From NCBI RefSeq assembly GCF_004854025.1, contig NZ_STGM01000001.1, positions 1-64,000 of the forward strand: a stretch of 64,000 nt of DNA, written 5' to 3'. Shown piece after piece: positions 51,251-59,872 of this stretch (position 1 is its first letter; each line of letters begins with the position of its first letter). Source of the DNA: Microbacterium hydrothermale. GTDB lineage: Bacteria; Actinomycetota; Actinomycetes; Actinomycetales; Microbacteriaceae. A program made the position numbers and the translations under genes. The notes beneath the pieces were generated by a model. The model was not told the origin of the DNA. It saw only the letters and a program-made list of their open reading frames with translations, and searched no databases.

Positions 51251-52567
51251 TCAGCCGAGCTCCCCCGGGTGGGTCAGGCGCCACAGGAGGGTCGGCTCCT
51301 CGATCGCGCCGGCGATCTTCACGTCGGCCGTGGCCGTCTGCGGGCCGGCCGTCCACGTCACGGATCCGACGGTCTCGCCGTCGGCATAGGTGCGCGGCGT
51401 CACGGTGTCGAGGGTCACCGTCACGGGGGTGTCCGACCAGGTGCGCACCTCCGCGTTCTTCGCGAGCACGAGCTCCGCTTCCGACCCCCACGGCGTGGTG
51501 ATCGTGCCGATCGTCTCGCCGAGGCTGCCGACCTGCAGATCGTGGAACCCGTCGCTGATGCTCTGCAGCACGCGGGCCACGTCGCCGTCGGTGCTGTCGT
51601 GCGTCGCTCCGCCCAGGCGCACGCCCGTGATCTTCAGCGGGGAGCCGATCCCGACGTCGAGGCTCGCCGTGAAGAGGAGGTTGAAGGTGCCGTCGCCGAG
51701 GTTCCCGGTCTTCAGCCCGTCCACTCCGAGCGTCCCGAGGAGGTCGTTGGTGTTGGTCACGGTGCCCGCCCCGGTCACGCTGATCGAGCGCATCGAGGTA
51801 ATCGCGGCGATCGCGGGGTTCGCCGCGGCGAGGCGCCCCAGGGCGAGGAGGTCGCCGGGCGTCGAGGTGTTTCGGGAGTCGATGCCGGTGGCATCCACGA
51901 TGCGGGTGTCGTTCAGGCCGTTGTCGCGGAGCCACGATCGGGCCGCGTCGACGTAGGCACCCTCGGAGCCGAAGCCCCACCGGGCGATCGCGACCGCGTA
52001 GTTGCTCGCCGAGGGCAGCAGCATCGTCGCCAGGGCGTCGTGGAGGGGCATGCGGGTGCCGTCGGGCATCTTCGCGATCGTGACGCCCTGCACGTAGAAC
52101 CGGTCGTACAGGTCGGTGTCGGCCTCGGTGAACGACACCGTGGGTCCGGGATCGTCGGCGCCCTGGAGGGGGTGCGCGTCGAGCACGACCAGTGCCGTCA
52201 CGAGCTTGGCGATGCTCGCGATCGGTCGAGCGTCGTCACCGCCCGACGAGGCGAACACGCCCGACGCGTCGGGCCCCAGGTACTGCTCGCCGCCGTCGAC
52301 GCTGAGCCGCAGGGATCCGTCGGCGGGGACGACGAGGGATGCCGGGGCCCCGGGGCTCGCCACCGGAGCCTGCGAGGTGACGGTCGGTGCGGGCAGGGCG
52401 GCCGACGACGCCCACCACACGTATCCGCCGCCCCCGCCCAATGTGGCGAGGAGGACGACCAGGAAGACGGTGAGCGCGATCCGCCCGCCGCGTCCCGCGG
52501 GAGCGGGCTCGCGCGGCGCCTCCTCGAGCAGGTTCGAGAAATCGGCGAGCGTGTCCGGCGCGGTCAT
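51251..52567 (-). CDS. D-alanyl-D-alanine carboxypeptidase (PBP5-like)
   Basis: A 438-residue penicillin-binding protein of the S11 family that trims the terminal D-Ala of peptidoglycan stem peptides outside the membrane. It has a cytoplasmic N terminus, one membrane helix (about 29-52), a Pro/Ala linker, then the active-site motifs SIAK near 118-121, SAS-N near 186 (LLPSASNYAVA) and KTG in GVDGLKTGNLGDG near 290. A C-terminal beta domain follows, with the typical ending RLTHPGELG. The ATG at 52567 agrees with homologous N termini in the genus. Confidence 0.95.
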   Translation of the reverse strand: MTAPDTLADFSNLLEEAPREPAPAGRGGRIALTVFLVVLLATLGGGGGYVWWASSAALPAPTVTSQAPVASPGAPASLVVPADGSLRLSVDGGEQYLGPDASGVFASSGGDDARPIASIAKLVTALVVLDAHPLQGADDPGPTVSFTEADTDLYDRFYVQGVTIAKMPDGTRMPLHDALATMLLPSASNYAVAIARWGFGSEGAYVDAARSWLRDNGLNDTRIVDATGIDSRNTSTPGDLLALGRLAAANPAIAAITSMRSISVTGAGTVTNTNDLLGTLGVDGLKTGNLGDGTFNLLFTASLDVGIGSPLKITGVRLGGATHDSTDGDVARVLQSISDGFHDLQVGSLGETIGTITTPWGSEAELVLAKNAEVRTWSDTPVTVTLDTVTPRTYADGETVGSVTWTAGPQTATADVKIAGAIEEPTLLWRLTHPGELG

Positions 52568-52739
52568 GAGACGAGACCGACCGCTGCGAATGATGCTTCC
52601 CCCCGGCGCATTCTTCGAACCTAGCCGGTCGTCTTGCCTCACGTGCACGCGAATTTCAAGCCCCCCGCCGCCCCGGTCGAGCCGACCTAGCGTTGACGCA
52701 CATCGGGAGATACCCGGAAACCTAACGGGAGGTGCCGAC

Positions 52740-52910
52740 ATGGGACTCGACGACAAGATCAAGAACGCCGCTGAGAACATCGCGGGCAAGGCGAAGGAAG
52801 CCGCGGGCAAGGCCACCAACAACGAGCGCCTCGAAGCCGAGGGCCAGGCGGACCAGACCAAGGCCCACGCCAAGCAGGCCGGCGAGAACGTCAAGGACGC
52901 CTTCAAGTAA
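52740..52910 (+). CDS. CsbD family stress protein
   Basis: A 56-residue hydrophilic helical protein, almost all Lys, Ala, Glu, Asn and Gly, with the family start MGLDDKIKNAAENIAGKAKE and the tandem repeat GQADQTKAHAKQAGENVKDA. CsbD proteins are general-stress proteins of unknown mechanism. GGGAGGT lies at a good distance before the ATG, and a strong terminator follows. Confidence 0.93.
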   Translation: MGLDDKIKNAAENIAGKAKEAAGKATNNERLEAEGQADQTKAHAKQAGENVKDAFK

Positions 52911-52921
52911 GTCGCCCTCCC

Positions 52922-52958
52922 CGAATGCCCCGACCGCCCTGCGGCGTCGGGGCATTCG
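52922..52958 (+). terminator. terminator of csbD-like gene
   Basis: CGAATGCCCCGAC at 52922-52934 pairs perfectly with GTCGGGGCATTCG at 52946-52958. Confidence 0.85.
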
Positions 52959-53015
52959 TCGTTCGTGGACGAACGTGGTTCGGGCGGGATGCCGGGATCC
53001 CGCGTGCACGCCCTG

Positions 53016-53021
53016 GATAAT
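53016..53021 (+). promoter_or_regulatory. -10 box of the aldose epimerase gene
   Basis: GATAAT lies 6 bases before the ATG at 53028; probably leaderless. Confidence 0.6.
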
Positions 53022-53027
53022 GGCGTC

Positions 53028-53996
53028 ATGACCGCTGCCGTTCCCACCGAGACGCCCACGCTCGTCTCGGGCACCCCCGTCGTCCTGCGCGCCCACGGCT
53101 ACGAAGCCGCCATCGCCAGCGTCGGTGCGTCCCTCCGCTCCCTCACCTTCGAGGGCCGCGACCTCGTCGTGCCCTTCGACGCCGACGAACTGCGTCCCGC
53201 GTATCGCGGGACGACGCTCGCGCCCTGGCCGAACCGGGTTGTCGACGGCATCCATCGCTTCGACGGGGTCGAGCACCAGCTGCCCCTCACCGAGCCGAAC
53301 CGCGGTCACGCGCTGCACGGCCTGCTGTCGTGGGTCGACTGGAACGTGCTCGACGCCTCCGACGAGGCCGTCACCCTCACCGCGACCGTGACCGCGCAGG
53401 CCGGATACCCGTGGTGGCTCGTGGTGTCGACCACCTTCCGCCTCGGCGTCGACGGGCTCACGCAGACCGTCCGCGCGACCAACCTCTCCGACACCCCCGC
53501 GCCGTGGGGGACCGGACCGCACCCCTACCTGGTGGCGGGCCCCGCGGCCCTCGACGAGTGGACCCTGTCGCTTCCGGCCGACACCGTGCTCGAGGTCACG
53601 CCGGACCGTCTCGCGCCCGTGGCCCTGGCATCCGTCGACGTCGACGCCGATCGCTTCGACTACCGCGCCCCCCGCGTGCTCGGCTCCGTCGAGATCGACC
53701 ACGCCTACACCGGATTGATCCGGGATGCCGACGACCGCGCGACCGTGGTGGTCACCGATCCGTCGGGGTCGGCGGTGGCGATGAGCTGGGCGTCCGAGTG
53801 CCCGTGGGTGCAGATCCACACCGCCGACCTCCCGACGGGACCGGGGACGCCGGGTCACCGGGCCGGCCTCGCCGTCGAGCCGATGACCTGCGCACCGGAC
53901 GCCTTCAACGACGACGCCTACGACTTCGCCACGGGCGTGGTCTCGCTCGATCCCGGCGCGTCGCACGAGGCCGGGTGGACGATCTCGGCTCGCTGA
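53028..53996 (+). CDS. aldose 1-epimerase family protein
   Basis: A 322-residue beta-sandwich protein of the galactose mutarotase group, interconverting alpha and beta anomers of hexoses. The conserved RGTTLAPWPNRV (Arg/Asn substrate contacts, near 62-73), NRGHALHGLLSW with catalytic His near 88-99, GTGPHPYLVAG (second His, near 160) and the Glu-containing LAVEPMTCAPDAFN near 286-299 are present. It resembles the YeaD/GalM-like actinobacterial form. No other sugar genes are next to it, so the sugar is not known. Confidence 0.93.
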   Translation: MTAAVPTETPTLVSGTPVVLRAHGYEAAIASVGASLRSLTFEGRDLVVPFDADELRPAYRGTTLAPWPNRVVDGIHRFDGVEHQLPLTEPNRGHALHGLLSWVDWNVLDASDEAVTLTATVTAQAGYPWWLVVSTTFRLGVDGLTQTVRATNLSDTPAPWGTGPHPYLVAGPAALDEWTLSLPADTVLEVTPDRLAPVALASVDVDADRFDYRAPRVLGSVEIDHAYTGLIRDADDRATVVVTDPSGSAVAMSWASECPWVQIHTADLPTGPGTPGHRAGLAVEPMTCAPDAFNDDAYDFATGVVSLDPGASHEAGWTISAR

Positions 53997-54010
53997 GAGC
54001 CCGCCCCGAC

Positions 54011-54048
54011 GACAGAACCGCCCCGGAGTGATCCGGGGCGGTTCTGTC
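54011..54048. terminator. shared terminator of the epimerase and zinc-ribbon genes
   Basis: A 17-bp perfect stem pairs 54011-54027 with 54032-54048 around GTGA, between convergent genes. Confidence 0.9.
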
Positions 54049-54058
54049 GTGAGGGGGG

Positions 54059-54469
54059 TCAGACCACCTGCGTGCCGCACATGCCGCACTCGCCGCCGGC
54101 CGAGACCTCGACGAAGCAGTCGGGGCACATCGCCCGCGTCGGACGATCGGTGATCGGCGTGGGCTTCGGGCTCGTGGTGCGCCGCTCGGCCTTCGGAGCC
54201 GCGGCGCGGGCGCGACGCATCTCGATGGTCGGGGCGGGCGGCGGCGGGGGAGCAGCCGGCTTGTGCGCCTCGCAGTAGAAGCGGACGAAGCCGCCGTGGT
54301 GCTTGGGATGGCGGTGCTTGACCGCCCACAGCTCGGTGCGCTCGTAGAGCGGACCGTCGGTTCCGCACGCGACGCACCGGGTGGCTTCGCCCGGGACGAC
54401 GTCGGCGACGAGAACGGGAGCGTCGAAGCGGATGGCATCCCGCCAGTCCTGCGACGAAACGATCTTCAT
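54059..54469 (-). CDS. zinc-ribbon-like protein of unknown function
   Basis: A 136-residue protein. The N-terminal block (IVSSQDWRDAIRFDAPVLV) is highly characteristic of a Microbacteriaceae family that, as I recall, databases often label glucose-6-phosphate dehydrogenase, although nothing here resembles that enzyme. Cysteines at about 32, 35 and 66 with KHRHPKHHGGF between them suggest one metal site. A Pro-rich linker (about 71-80) leads to a second site, CPDC...CGMC (115-131). It may bind nucleic acid or a protein. AAGGG precedes the ATG. Confidence 0.8.
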   Translation of the reverse strand: MKIVSSQDWRDAIRFDAPVLVADVVPGEATRCVACGTDGPLYERTELWAVKHRHPKHHGGFVRFYCEAHKPAAPPPPPAPTIEMRRARAAAPKAERRTTSPKPTPITDRPTRAMCPDCFVEVSAGGECGMCGTQVV

Positions 54470-54642
54470 GGGGGACCCTTCTTCGGCGGTTCGGGCCGCC
54501 TCATTCTCAACGGTACGCTCCCGGCCGGCCCGGCGGCGACGACGATCGTGCGCTGCGGGGCTGGACAGCGCCCGCATCGCCCCGGATAGGTTGGAAGCAA
54601 TTCCCCCGCGCCGCGGTTCGTGGCGCCTGTCGAAGGAGAACC

Positions 54643-56046
54643 ATGGAATTTGCTGCTCTGGGGGCGATCGGCATCGTCGTGGTCATCGCACTCGTCGTTG
54701 TCGTCGTCGTCCTGTTGATCGTCGCGGGCTTGATACGGGGGTGGTACCGCGTCGCCAAGGCCGACGAAGCCCTGGTCATCGTCGGTAAGCGGCAGAGGGG
54801 GGCCGACGGGGAGTCCTCGCGCATCACCGTCATCACCGGCGGCGGCGCAATCGTGAACCCGCTGACGCAGCGCGGCGAGATGATCTCGCTGCGCGCCCGT
54901 CAGATCAAGATGGAGCCGACCGCGCAGTCGTCGAACGGTGTGACCGTCAACGTCAGCGGCGTGGCACTGGTCAAGATCGGTTCCGACCCCGAGTCGGTGC
55001 GCCGCGCGGCCGAGCGCTTCGCCTCGCAGGACAAGGCCATCGAGCAGTTCACGACCGAGCAGCTCGAGGGTGCGCTGCGCGGCGTCGTGGCCACGCTGAC
55101 GGTCGAGGAGCTCATGCGCGACCGGCAGCGTCTGTCGGACCAGATCGCCGAGGGCATCAAGGGCGACCTGTCGTCGCAGGGTCTGATACTCGACTCGTTC
55201 CAGATCCAGGGCGTCACCGACGGCAACGGGTACATCGCGGCCCTCGGCGCCACCGAGGTCGAGCGCGTCAAGCGCGAAGCGGAGGTCGCCCGCATCAACG
55301 CGGTACGCGAGATCCGCGCCCGCCAGATCGCCACCGACGAGGCGAACCTCATCGAGCAGACGAAGCTCGACAAGAACAGCGCCGCGGCCAAGGCCGAGGT
55401 CGGTCGCGCGAACGCCGAGGCCGAGCAGGCCGAGGCCCTCACCCGGGCCGAGCGGCGCCAGGCCGTCCTGCAGCAGGAGGCGCAGAACACGCAGGCGCGC
55501 CTCGAGTCCGAGGTCTCCCGCGTCGCCGACGCCGACCTCTACCAGCGTCAGAAGGATGCCGACGCCGAGGCCTACGCCCAGATCAAGGCGGCCGAGGCGC
55601 GCGCGCAGATCGCCGAGCAGGAGGCCTCCGCCGTGCGCGTGCGCGCCGAGGCCGACGCGCAGGCCGTTCGTCTGGCCGGTGAGGCGCGCGCCGAGGCGAT
55701 CCGCGCCGAGGCCGAGGCGCTCTCGCAGAACCAGGAAGCCCTGCTCGCCCAGCGCGCTCTCGAGGCGCTGGTGCCGATGATGGCCGAGTTCGCCAAGGGC
55801 TACGACCGCGTCGGCAACGTCACGGTGCTCGGCGGCGAGGGCGCGAGCGGTCACCTCGCGACGGAGTCGGCGACGGGCCTGCGGTCGTCCTTCGAGGCCG
55901 TGAAGGCGGCGACCGGCATCGACCTCACGCAGATCATCCAGGGTCGAGCCGTGGCGGACGCGTTCGCCGAATCCGCGCGTCGTCCCGCGCCGGCGGACGA
56001 CTCGCGCCCGGCGCCCGCGACGGCCGTCGCCGAGACCGAGGCCTGA
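54643..56046 (+). CDS. SPFH/Band 7 (flotillin-like) protein
   Basis: A 467-residue membrane scaffold protein. It has an N-terminal membrane helix (about 7-32), an SPFH domain (VAKADEALVIVGKRQRG at 37-53, then MEPTAQSSNGVTVNVSGVAL near 88-107) and a very long Ala/Glu/Arg-rich coiled coil (about 200-380) with EAEAQAEAL-type repeats of flotillin. These proteins organise membrane microdomains. GAAGGAGAA precedes the ATG. It is followed after 13 bases by the Fpg-like gene, so they may share a transcript. Confidence 0.94.
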   Translation: MEFAALGAIGIVVVIALVVVVVVLLIVAGLIRGWYRVAKADEALVIVGKRQRGADGESSRITVITGGGAIVNPLTQRGEMISLRARQIKMEPTAQSSNGVTVNVSGVALVKIGSDPESVRRAAERFASQDKAIEQFTTEQLEGALRGVVATLTVEELMRDRQRLSDQIAEGIKGDLSSQGLILDSFQIQGVTDGNGYIAALGATEVERVKREAEVARINAVREIRARQIATDEANLIEQTKLDKNSAAAKAEVGRANAEAEQAEALTRAERRQAVLQQEAQNTQARLESEVSRVADADLYQRQKDADAEAYAQIKAAEARAQIAEQEASAVRVRAEADAQAVRLAGEARAEAIRAEAEALSQNQEALLAQRALEALVPMMAEFAKGYDRVGNVTVLGGEGASGHLATESATGLRSSFEAVKAATGIDLTQIIQGRAVADAFAESARRPAPADDSRPAPATAVAETEA

Positions 56047-56059
56047 GCGCCTCCCGACG

Positions 56060-56875
56060 ATGCCCGAAGCCCCCGAGGTCGAGGCGCTCGCGCTGTTCCT
56101 GCGCGAGCGCCTGACCGGTCATGAGGTGAGGGCCACCGAGCTGGTCGAGGGGCGCGCGTGGAAGACCCGCGCGCGCCCGCTCGACGGGCTCGTCGGGCGA
56201 CGGGTGACCGCGGTGACGCGGTACGGCAAGCACATCGACCTCGACCTCGACGGTGCGCACCTCTCGCTCGGCTTCGGTCGGGCGGGGTGGGCGACGTGGC
56301 AGGAGGCGGACGCCCCGGACGACGACGACGCTCCGGCCGCGGCGGTGATCGCGCGCCTCGTGTTCGACGACGGCATCCTGGGCATCGTCGACGCGGGGGA
56401 CTGGCTGTCGGTGCAGCTGCATCTCGTGGACGATCCGGCCGAGGTTCCCGCTGTCGCGAAGCTGGGTCCGGATGCCGCCGACCCGGGCTTCTCTCGGGAG
56501 ACGCTCGAGAGAGCGCTCGGCGGTCGACGAAAGCAGCTCAAGGCGCTGCTGCAGGAGCAGGAGACGCTCGCCGGGATCGGCAACGCGTACTCGGACGAGA
56601 TCCTCTTCGCAGCGCGGCTCTCGCCGACGGCGCACGCCTCGGCGCTCACGGACGCCGAGGTCACGCGGTTGTACGACGCCCTGCATGACACGCTCGACAC
56701 GGCCGTGACGGAGCGCCGCGGCGTGCCGATCGCACAGCTGAAGGCCGCGAAGGTCGCCGCGATGAAGGTGCACGGCCGCACGGGTGAGCCGTGCCCCGGG
56801 TGCGGGGGAGTCGTCGAGGACATCCCCGGAACCAAGGGCGGCGGCCAGTGGTGCCCGTCGTGCCAGGGCGGGTGA
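56060..56875 (+). CDS. DNA glycosylase of the Fpg/Nei family
   Basis: A 271-residue base-excision repair enzyme. The catalytic Pro2-Glu3 are present in MPEAPEVEAL, the beta-hairpin Lys in RYGKHIDLDLD near 55, the helix-two-turn-helix with GIGNAYSDEILFAARLSP near 172-189, and a C-terminal zinc finger (CPGC...CPSC near 250-268). It removes oxidised bases; whether purines or pyrimidines are preferred is not readable. It has a poor ribosome binding site and probably depends on the upstream SPFH gene. Confidence 0.93.
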   Translation: MPEAPEVEALALFLRERLTGHEVRATELVEGRAWKTRARPLDGLVGRRVTAVTRYGKHIDLDLDGAHLSLGFGRAGWATWQEADAPDDDDAPAAAVIARLVFDDGILGIVDAGDWLSVQLHLVDDPAEVPAVAKLGPDAADPGFSRETLERALGGRRKQLKALLQEQETLAGIGNAYSDEILFAARLSPTAHASALTDAEVTRLYDALHDTLDTAVTERRGVPIAQLKAAKVAAMKVHGRTGEPCPGCGGVVEDIPGTKGGGQWCPSCQGG

Positions 56876-57150
56876 GGCTCGGGTCTCGTGCGGGCGGGGT
56901 GCCGGGCGGCGGGGCTGTGGTGTGGGGGTGAGGTTGCGCGGCTGCTGGGGCTGAGGCTGCGGCGCAGGGCGGGGCTGCGCGCGTGCCTGGCCGGGGCGGC
57001 GCGCGGGCGGGGGTGCGTGGTGCCCGGTGGGGGCGGGTGGGTGCGTGGCTGCGGCGCAACCTCGGCGATTCGCGCATCCTCTGTTCGCGGGGGCGGTTCG
57101 GGGCTGAGGCTGTGCGGATCGCTGAGGATCTGCAGGGGGAGCGGACGCGA
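56876..57150. repeat. gene-free gap with a diverged palindromic repeat copy
   Basis: Nothing coding is supported between the Fpg-like gene and the PfpI gene. The left part is low-complexity GCGGG/GGGGC sequence. At 57067-57128 lies a fourth copy of the element found at 21811-22080: GATTCGCGCA followed by GGCTGAGGCTGTGCGGATC and GCTGAGG, the last part identical to copy three over about 26 bases. Confidence 0.8.
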
Positions 57151-57182
57151 AGAGGGCCCCGGACCGTGGTCCGGGGCCCTCT
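57151..57182 (-). terminator. terminator of the PfpI-like gene
   Basis: AGAGGGCCCCGGACC at 57151-57165 pairs perfectly with 57168-57182 around a GT turn. Confidence 0.9.
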
Positions 57183-57194
57183 GCACAGGGGTGC

Positions 57195-57743
57195 TCAGGC
57201 GGTCTGGCCCGAGTGCTTCCCCTCGGCGACCTCTTCGACGAGCTTGGCGTTGAAGGCCGGGAGGTCGTCGGGGTTCCGGCTCGAGACGAGCCCCTGGTCG
57301 ACGTGCACCTCTTCGTCGACCCACGTCGCGCCGGCGTTGCGCAGGTCGGTCTGCAGCGTCGGGTAGCTCGTGAGCGTGCGTCCCTTCAGCACGTCGGCCT
57401 CGGTCAGGATCCACCCGCCGTGGCAGATGACCGCGACCGGCTTGTGCTGGTCGAAGAAGGCGCGGGTGAAGGACACGGCATCCTTCACGATGCGGATGTC
57501 GTCGGCGTTCTGCACGCCGCCGGGGAGGACGAGCGCGTCGAAGTCTCCCGCGGAGGCGCTCGCGACGGCGAGGTCGACGCTCTGCTCGTGGCCCTTCTCG
57601 CCGCTGATGCTGCCCTCGTTCGGAGAGACCAGGACCGCTTCCGCGCCGGCGGAGGTCACCGCCTCCCACGGGCTCGTCAGCTCGCTGTCTTCGAATCCGT
57701 CGGTGGCCAGGAATGCGATGCGCTTGCCGGTGAGATCGGTCAT
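57195..57743 (-). CDS. DJ-1/PfpI family protein
   Basis: A 182-residue protein of the type 1 glutamine amidotransferase-like fold. The nucleophile elbow is VAVICHGGWILTEADV with Cys near 108 and His after it; the Glu that shapes the site lies in FEDSELTSPWEAV. This is the YhbO/PfpI subgroup, linked to stress resistance and proposed deglycase or hydrolase activity. The RBS is purine-rich. It is divergent from the small Cys-tailed protein gene at 57948. Confidence 0.94.
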   Translation of the reverse strand: MTDLTGKRIAFLATDGFEDSELTSPWEAVTSAGAEAVLVSPNEGSISGEKGHEQSVDLAVASASAGDFDALVLPGGVQNADDIRIVKDAVSFTRAFFDQHKPVAVICHGGWILTEADVLKGRTLTSYPTLQTDLRNAGATWVDEEVHVDQGLVSSRNPDDLPAFNAKLVEEVAEGKHSGQTA

Positions 57744-57850
57744 GGATACGCCTCTCTTCGATGTGGATGGGGTGCTTCCACGCTAGGAACGTCGCGCGCC
57801 CGGCGACCGGGGGTTGCGGATGCCGGATGCCGCGGGTACCGCGTCTCGCA

Positions 57851-57892
57851 CGGGCCCGACGCGGTGATCCCCGGGCCCGACGCGGTGATCCC
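57851..57892. repeat. 21-bp tandem repeat upstream of the Cys-tailed gene
   Basis: CGGGCCCGACGCGGTGATCC begins a 21-bp unit present at 57851-57871 and 57872-57892, exactly repeated, with a partial third start after it. It lies about 45 bases before the -10 box of the small gene at 57948. Confidence 0.85.
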
Positions 57893-57934
57893 CGGGGGCG
57901 ACGGCGGCGCGGCCCTCGTCCGCGCGCGCAGGCG

Positions 57935-57940
57935 TAGCAT
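57935..57940 (+). promoter_or_regulatory. -10 box of the Cys-tailed small gene
   Basis: TAGCAT lies 7 bases before the ATG at 57948, suggesting a leaderless transcript. Confidence 0.55.
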
Positions 57941-57947
57941 GGAGCGC

Positions 57948-58085
57948 ATGTCCGGAGACACCACGACCGACAGCGGGCTCTCGCCGAAGCCCCTGCTCAC
58001 GCTGCTGAATGCGCCCGACGTCGACGACTCCGACGACGACCGCCCCGCGTCGCAGTGCTGTGGCGGCGGGTCGTGCTCGCTCTGA
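57948..58085 (+). CDS. 45-residue protein with CCGGGSC tail
   Basis: A very short acidic protein ending in QCCGGGSCSL. Residues 1-35 are Thr/Ser/Asp-rich (TLLNAPDVDDSDDDRPA), and the three cysteines (C-C-x4-C, with three glycines between) are confined to the last nine residues. Promoter spacing and the lack of stops support translation. I recall CCGGGSC-like C termini in other small actinobacterial proteins, but I know of no function; metal or cluster binding, or processing like a ribosomal peptide, are possible. Confidence 0.7.
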   Translation: MSGDTTTDSGLSPKPLLTLLNAPDVDDSDDDRPASQCCGGGSCSL

Positions 58086-58192
58086 CGTCGTTCTGACGGC
58101 TCCTTGCCGACGTCCATCGCGGCGCGGCACCCCGGATCGCAGATCAGCGAGCTCGAGGTGACGCGCCGGCCCCACCCTCCGGCGGGTCGCGA

Positions 58193-59683
58193 TCAGTGCG
58201 CGACGACGGGGGACTCGGCGTTCTCGGTCTCGGCCGGCTTGCGGACGAAGCACGAGAGCACGACGGCCGCGGTCGCGATGACCGCACCCACCAGGAACGA
58301 CGCGTGCACTCCCGACGCGATCGCCGCGGGCTGTTCCGCGCCGCCCGCGACGGCGGCGCTCGAGAACACCGTCATGATCGCGACGAACCCCGCGGTGCCC
58401 GCGGCGCCGGCGACCTGCTGAGCGGTGCCCACCACGGCGCTGCCGTGGGAGTAGAGCCGGCGGGGAAGCGAGCCGAGCGCCGAGGTCATCAGGGGAGTGA
58501 ACACCAGACCCAGGCCGAGGTTGAGCGCGAGGTAGACCGTGACGATCCACCAGATCGGCGTGGTCTGCCCGAAGGTGAGCGCCATCGTCCACAGGACGGC
58601 GGCGGCGATCAGCATGCCCGGGATGACGAGCGGGGTGGGGCCGAAGCGGTCGAAGAGCCGCCCCACGATCGGCGCCATCACGCCCATCAGCACGCCGCCC
58701 GGCAGCAGCATGAGCCCGACGGTGAGGCTGCTCAGGCCGAGAGCCTGCTGGAGGAAGATCGGCAGCAGGATGAGCGAGCCGAACAGCGCCGCCATCACGA
58801 TCGCGACGAGCGGGACGGCCAGGCGGAACGACGGGCTCTGGAACACGCGCAGGTCGAGAAGAGCGGAGTCCGAGCGCTGCAGGCGCAGCTGGCGCAGGAC
58901 GAAGACCGTGACGAACACCGCGCCCACGGCGAGGGGGATCCACACCGGCACCGAGGCGTGTCCCGACGCGGACTCGCCGATCGCGCTGAGCCCGTAGACG
59001 AGCCCTCCGAACCCGAGCGCCGATAGCACGACGGAGAGCTTGTCGAAGCGTGCGTCCGGACGCGTCTCGGTGACGTTGCGTACCCAGCGGGCGCCGAGGG
59101 CGATCGCGATCAGGGCGATCGGCAGGATCAGCCAGAAGATGGCGTGCCACGTGAGGACCGAGAGGATGAGCCCGGAGACGGTGGGGCCGACGGCCGGTGC
59201 GACGGCGATCACGATCGTGACGACGCCCATCACCCGACCGCGCTTGTCGGCGGGAACCAGGTTGAGCACCGTCGTGAACAGCAGCGGCATCATGACGCCC
59301 GTGCCCATCGCCTGGATGATGCGCCCCGCGAGGAGGACGCCGAAGACCGGCGCGACGGCGGCGATCAGGGTGCCGAGCGCGAAGACGCCCATCGCCGCGA
59401 AGAACACGACGCGGATCGGGAAGCGCTCCAGCAGGAAGCCGGTGAGGGGGATGACGACGGCCATGGTCAGCAGGAACGCGGACGTGAGCCACTGCCCCGT
59501 CGCCGCGCTCACGCCGAAGTCGGCCATGATCACGGGCAGCGCGACCGACATGGTCGTCTCGTTGAGGATCACGACGAACGCCGCGACGACGAGGAGCGCG
59601 ATGACGGGGCCGGTGCGCGGCGCCGCTTCGGGAGCCGACGCGCTGCGCGTTCGGGAGACGGGGATGGTGCCGGTGGCGGCCAT
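58193..59683 (-). CDS. MFS drug exporter, DHA2 family
   Basis: A 496-residue fourteen-helix exporter of the EmrB/QacA type. It has VILNETTMSVALPVIMADFG in helix 1 (about 38-57), the loop FLLERFPIRVVFFAAM, GRIIQAMGTGVMMPLLF near 118-134 (motif C-like) and the second-half block LPIFLQQALGLSSLTVGLML near 318-337. The substrate is unknown. AAGGACC lies before the ATG. It is convergent with the small Cys-tailed gene and divergent from the ABC exporter. Confidence 0.93.
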   Translation of the reverse strand: MAATGTIPVSRTRSASAPEAAPRTGPVIALLVVAAFVVILNETTMSVALPVIMADFGVSAATGQWLTSAFLLTMAVVIPLTGFLLERFPIRVVFFAAMGVFALGTLIAAVAPVFGVLLAGRIIQAMGTGVMMPLLFTTVLNLVPADKRGRVMGVVTIVIAVAPAVGPTVSGLILSVLTWHAIFWLILPIALIAIALGARWVRNVTETRPDARFDKLSVVLSALGFGGLVYGLSAIGESASGHASVPVWIPLAVGAVFVTVFVLRQLRLQRSDSALLDLRVFQSPSFRLAVPLVAIVMAALFGSLILLPIFLQQALGLSSLTVGLMLLPGGVLMGVMAPIVGRLFDRFGPTPLVIPGMLIAAAVLWTMALTFGQTTPIWWIVTVYLALNLGLGLVFTPLMTSALGSLPRRLYSHGSAVVGTAQQVAGAAGTAGFVAIMTVFSSAAVAGGAEQPAAIASGVHASFLVGAVIATAAVVLSCFVRKPAETENAESPVVAH

Positions 59684-59859
59684 GACGAGGTCCTTATCGT
59701 GCGGGGGGCTTCGGTGGTGCCGCGGAGGCGACTGCGACAGGCACAACGGTGCGGGGTTCCGAGGTATTCCACCGTCGAGGAAAGTCGTCGACGGGCGGGC
59801 CGAGCCTATCGGCGACCTCCGACATCGGCCCCTCGCGAGCCGGTGTCGGTGGGCGGACG

Positions 59860-59865
59860 TAGGCT
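59860..59865 (+). promoter_or_regulatory. -10 box of the ABC exporter gene
   Basis: TAGGCT lies 7 bases before the ATG at 59873. Confidence 0.55.
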
Positions 59866-59872
59866 GGCCCGC

